The translations under genes and the position numbers were made by a program. 64,000 nucleotides of DNA from Paracoccaceae bacterium (GTDB lineage: Bacteria; Pseudomonadota; Alphaproteobacteria; Rhodobacterales; Rhodobacteraceae). Position 1 is the stretch's first letter, and each line of letters begins with the position of its first letter. A model generated the notes under the pieces. The model saw nothing but the letters and a program-made list of their open reading frames with translations. It had not been told where the DNA came from and did no database searches. Location: contig JAFGTV010000029.1 of NCBI GenBank assembly GCA_016938875.1, forward strand, positions 62,001-126,000, read 5' to 3'. Positions 62,790-64,000 of the stretch are shown in pieces.

Positions 62790-63815
62790 TCAGCGCGGGC
62801 CGACCATCCCCACGATCTCATAGGCGCGCTTGAGGATCGGGGCGGCGATCGCGTTGGCGCGGTCCGCCCCCTGGGTCAGGATGCGGTCGATCTCGGCGGG
62901 GTCTTGCATCAGTCGCCCCATCTCGGTCGAGATCGGTTCCAGCCGCGCCACCGCCAGATCAGCGAGCGAGGGTTTGAACGTGCCGAACTGCTGGCCGCCA
63001 TGTTCGGCCACGACCTGTTCCACGGTCATTTCGGCCAGCGCGGCGTAGATGTTCACCAGGTTGCGGGCCTCGAGGCGGCCCTCCAGCCCTTCGATGGTTT
63101 CGGGCAGGGGTTCGGGGTCGGTCTTTGCCTTGCGGATCTTCTTGGCGATGGTATCGGCATCGTCGGTCAGGTTGATCCGGCTCATGTCCGAGGGGTCGGA
63201 TTTCGACATCTTCTTGGACCCGTCGCGCAGGCTCATGACCCGCGTCGCGGCCCCTTCGATCACCGGTTCGGGAATCGGGAAGAAGTCGGTGCCGTAGTCA
63301 TTGTTGAACTTGGTCGCGATGTCGCGGGTCAGTTCGACATGCTGTTTTTGATCCTCGCCCACCGGCACATGAGTGGCGTGATAGGTCAGGATGTCGGCGG
63401 CCATCAGCGCAGGATAGGCGAACAGCCCCAGCGAGACGTTCTCGGAATTCTTGCCCGCCTTGTCCTTGAACTGGGTCATCCGCTGCATCCAGCCCAGCCG
63501 CGCCACGCAGTTGAAGATCCAGCCCAATTGCGCATGGGCGGGCACCTGGGACTGGTTGAACAGGATCGAGCGCGCCGGATCGACGCCCGAGGCGATAAAG
63601 CCCGCGGTCAGTTCGCGCGTGGCATGGGTCAGCTTTTCGGGATCCTGCCAGACGGTGATCGCGTGCATGTCGACGATGCAATAGACCGTCTCGATGCCGC
63701 CCTTGTCCTGGGCCTGGGCAAAACGCTTGAGCGCGCCCAGATAGTTGCCCAGCGTCAGCCCACCCGAGGGCTGAATGCCGGAAAAGACGCGCGGCGTGTG
63801 GACCACCTCGGCCAT
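62790..63815 (-). CDS. trpS: tryptophanyl-tRNA synthetase
   Basis: [21 protein letters not shown] (HIGH-like), [17 protein letters not shown] (KMSKS). Confidence 0.97.
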   Translation of the reverse strand: MAEVVHTPRVFSGIQPSGGLTLGNYLGALKRFAQAQDKGGIETVYCIVDMHAITVWQDPEKLTHATRELTAGFIASGVDPARSILFNQSQVPAHAQLGWIFNCVARLGWMQRMTQFKDKAGKNSENVSLGLFAYPALMAADILTYHATHVPVGEDQKQHVELTRDIATKFNNDYGTDFFPIPEPVIEGAATRVMSLRDGSKKMSKSDPSDMSRINLTDDADTIAKKIRKAKTDPEPLPETIEGLEGRLEARNLVNIYAALAEMTVEQVVAEHGGQQFGTFKPSLADLAVARLEPISTEMGRLMQDPAEIDRILTQGADRANAIAAPILKRAYEIVGMVGPR

Positions 63816-63893
63816 GGGATCATCTCCGTCTGGAATTTCATGCTCTGCTCGCTTACCCATGCCTGATCGCACCGTCAACCGAAGGGCTGCCCA

Positions 63894-64000
63894 ATGACCC
63901 CCAATCCCAACGCCCCGCCGATCAACCCGCTGCCCATGGTGGTGTGGATCCTCGTGCTGCCCGTCATCGCCGTCGAGGTTGTCCTCAGCCTGGGCACACG
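63894..64000 (+). CDS. N-terminus of a membrane protein, possibly rhomboid family; truncated by window edge
   Basis: [35 protein letters not shown]... Confidence 0.45.
   Translation, partial: MTPNPNAPPINPLPMVVWILVLPVIAVEVVLSLGT

Overview
This 64 kb window is GC-rich chromosomal DNA that looks like Rhodobacterales/Paracoccaceae (alphaproteobacteria). It is densely coding and mostly core metabolism. I see no prophage, transposase or CRISPR array. Main blocks: panBC; an ALDH16-type double-domain aldehyde dehydrogenase with deoC; a peptide-type ABC transporter (with a permease-ATPase fusion) beside a DUF1028 protein and a GntR regulator; an RND efflux pair; a feoA-feoA-feoB-feoC-like operon; rpiB and tRNA-Ala(GGC); the 2-oxoglutarate dehydrogenase / succinyl-CoA synthetase / malate dehydrogenase block; ethylmalonyl-CoA pathway genes (mcl2-like, mch, ecm, ccr); sdhCDAB; a BMP-type nucleoside ABC transporter; and rimI, tsaB, nfu-like, usp, ilvE and trpS. 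The most interesting signals are regulatory. (1) Paired TGTGATCAC(A) palindromes with identical 21-bp spacing lie upstream of both sucC and sdhC, and a single site lies just upstream of a GntR/FCD regulator gene, suggesting an autoregulated TCA-cycle regulon. (2) TTGCGCAA-type palindromes occur in both the mcl2-like and ccr promoters. (3) A perfect Irr/ICE box precedes the Nfu-like gene and a perfect FNR box precedes feo. (4) A 40-bp inverted repeat lies in the DUF1028/ABC-transporter divergent promoter. Other notable items are a HEPN/MltR-like ORF (RNKIAH motif) inside the sucB-lpd operon, a recurring intergenic element (CTTCTTCTGGnnnAAATAyCC), and a Cys-rich N-terminal extension on the first FeoA. 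All assignments come from reading sequence and motifs by eye; no searches were run.
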